DNA of 64,000 bases. It comes from Ascaris suum (Eukaryota > Nematoda > Chromadorea > Rhabditida > Ascarididae). Every line of letters starts with the position of its first letter. Positions within the stretch are counted from its first letter, which is position 1. This document shows positions 62,911 to 64,000 of this stretch, in pieces. The translations under genes were made by a program, and so were the position numbers. A model generated the notes under the pieces. It did no database searches and was not told the DNA's origin. It worked only from the letters and a program-made list of their open reading frames with translations. The stretch is from assembly GCA_013433145.1 (NCBI GenBank), contig CM024172.1:1052501-1116500 (forward strand), written 5' to 3'.

Positions 62911-64000
62911 TTTTCTGTCAATACTTCTTTGTGTTCTTGCATATTAATCGCCTGTTTTAGGAGTCTAGTTCAAGTTCAATTCCGCAACCTTAGGCACCTC
63001 GATCAGATCGTCCATCAACCTTCATAGCGCAGGTTTTTTTCTAGCACTGTCTCAAACGTAGGCAATCAAACCAACGCAAAGGAGAAATAAGAAAACATGG
63101 GAGAGCGCGCTAACGTTATTAATGACCGGTCACCTCATTGAAATGTTGAACAGTATGTGCTGTTATTAAAAAATGAGTGAAGTTTACGAATCGAGGCTAA
63201 TATGAGGTGTAGTTTGTAAAAATCAACCTTTAATAGAGGTGAATAAATTGCATAGTTCCTAACTTTGGTGGCATAAAAAATCAACGCATTCACTTCCCGT
63301 CATGACCGACTCTCATAGTTTTTAATGCTCTTTTAAATGTGCCTAGCCTCGAATCCTCAAATGGTATTCCATCGTCAAACAATAGCAGGTATTGTTCAAC
63401 GTTTTTGCTGCCGAACAAGATTGCGCGTTCACTGATAATGCACAAGCGCCCCTTCTTGCTTCTGCGCATATTTGTACGGCGCTCTACCTCTATCCTTCAA
63501 GGAATGCACAGATTGTGCGCAATGGTGATATTTACTGGACATGCAGATCGTTACAGCACTCTCATGAATGCGTTTAGTTTTTAAATGTTGAGGTTTATAC
63601 ATTAGAAGTAATTGAATGCATAATTTTACGATAAGGAGTCGTGGTGGTGGTAATATTTCTTTAAGCGCGGTATGCGGGCACTTTTTGCAGACTGGCAATG
63701 TTCCGGACTTTCAGGCTAGCGACATCCGATTCCTTACGATATTACAGTGTACTAGTCTATTTAGTTTGAAGGCAGTGCAGTAAATAGCACACGGAAACAG
63801 CAGCACTCTCGAAATTCTCTCATTTTTGTGTTTTGGTCTTTTTGCCTATTTGTTCTTCTTCAGGAGGAGCTGCTATTTAGTTAACTGCCCTTTGTGGACT
63901 GGACCCTCAAAAAATGATCGACGGTGATTGACAAAGTAAATGAAACCATGGAGCAGTTGTTGCCTGAAACTGTGGTGCAGTAATGGCTCTCAGAGCAAGG
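62911..64000. other. Right end of window, no gene seen
   Basis: Overlapping short ORFs occur on both strands at 63339-63698, without splice sites or a recognisable domain. The base composition is somewhat less AT-rich than in 55-62 kb. Confidence 0.35.

Noticed and set aside
63392..63590. Weak resemblance of an FTGHADRYSTLMN-like piece to a P-type flippase segment
   Set aside because: Only a few residues match, the usual neighbouring motifs are absent and the frame closes at once.

Overview
The window is eukaryotic nuclear DNA. It is AT-rich, its genes are split by GT-AG introns, there are no operon-like ORFs, and it carries long (TA)n tracts. The two best genes, a cyclic-nucleotide-gated channel and a FMRFamide-receptor-like GPCR, together with a LIN-3/Spitz-type EGF ligand, suggest an invertebrate and most plausibly a nematode. 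The species cannot be fixed from sequence alone. I rebuilt the exons by eye from reading frame, splice sites and phase. Most long ORFs in the window are not genes.

Layout. (1) 0.8-3.8 kb, + strand: 3' exons of a membrane-anchored EGF-family growth factor. (2) 8.5-24.6 kb, + strand: 3' part of an unrecognised coiled-coil protein gene. Its first visible intron is about 13 kb long and full of repeats. (3) 10.0-32.8 kb: a large direct duplication. Each copy is built as a 38-bp GT/GC-rich minisatellite, then a flank ending in a GATCAAAA-type degenerate array, then about 4.9 kb from the 3' half of a CNG channel gene. The left copy lacks about 7.5 kb that in the right copy holds the end of the coiled-coil gene. 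(4) 28.5-38.3 kb, - strand: a CNG channel gene of 15 exons whose splice phases all agree (634 codons). The left copy (14.1-18.3 kb) is a truncated 3' fragment with two 1-bp frameshifts. (5) 43.5-51.0 kb, - strand: a complete six-exon peptide GPCR (344 codons). (6) 51-64 kb: mainly non-coding AT-rich DNA with decayed coding-like patches, including a possible mariner-type transposase relic near 52.3-52.8 kb.

The coiled-coil gene (+) and the CNG gene (-) converge on the 24.6-28.5 kb interval. The EGF ligand, CNG channel and peptide GPCR are signalling genes, but nothing here shows that they act in one pathway. The most unusual structure is the minisatellite/GATC-array duplication that carries a channel-gene fragment into the intron of a neighbouring gene. 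It may be a real recent rearrangement or two haplotypes assembled head to tail.
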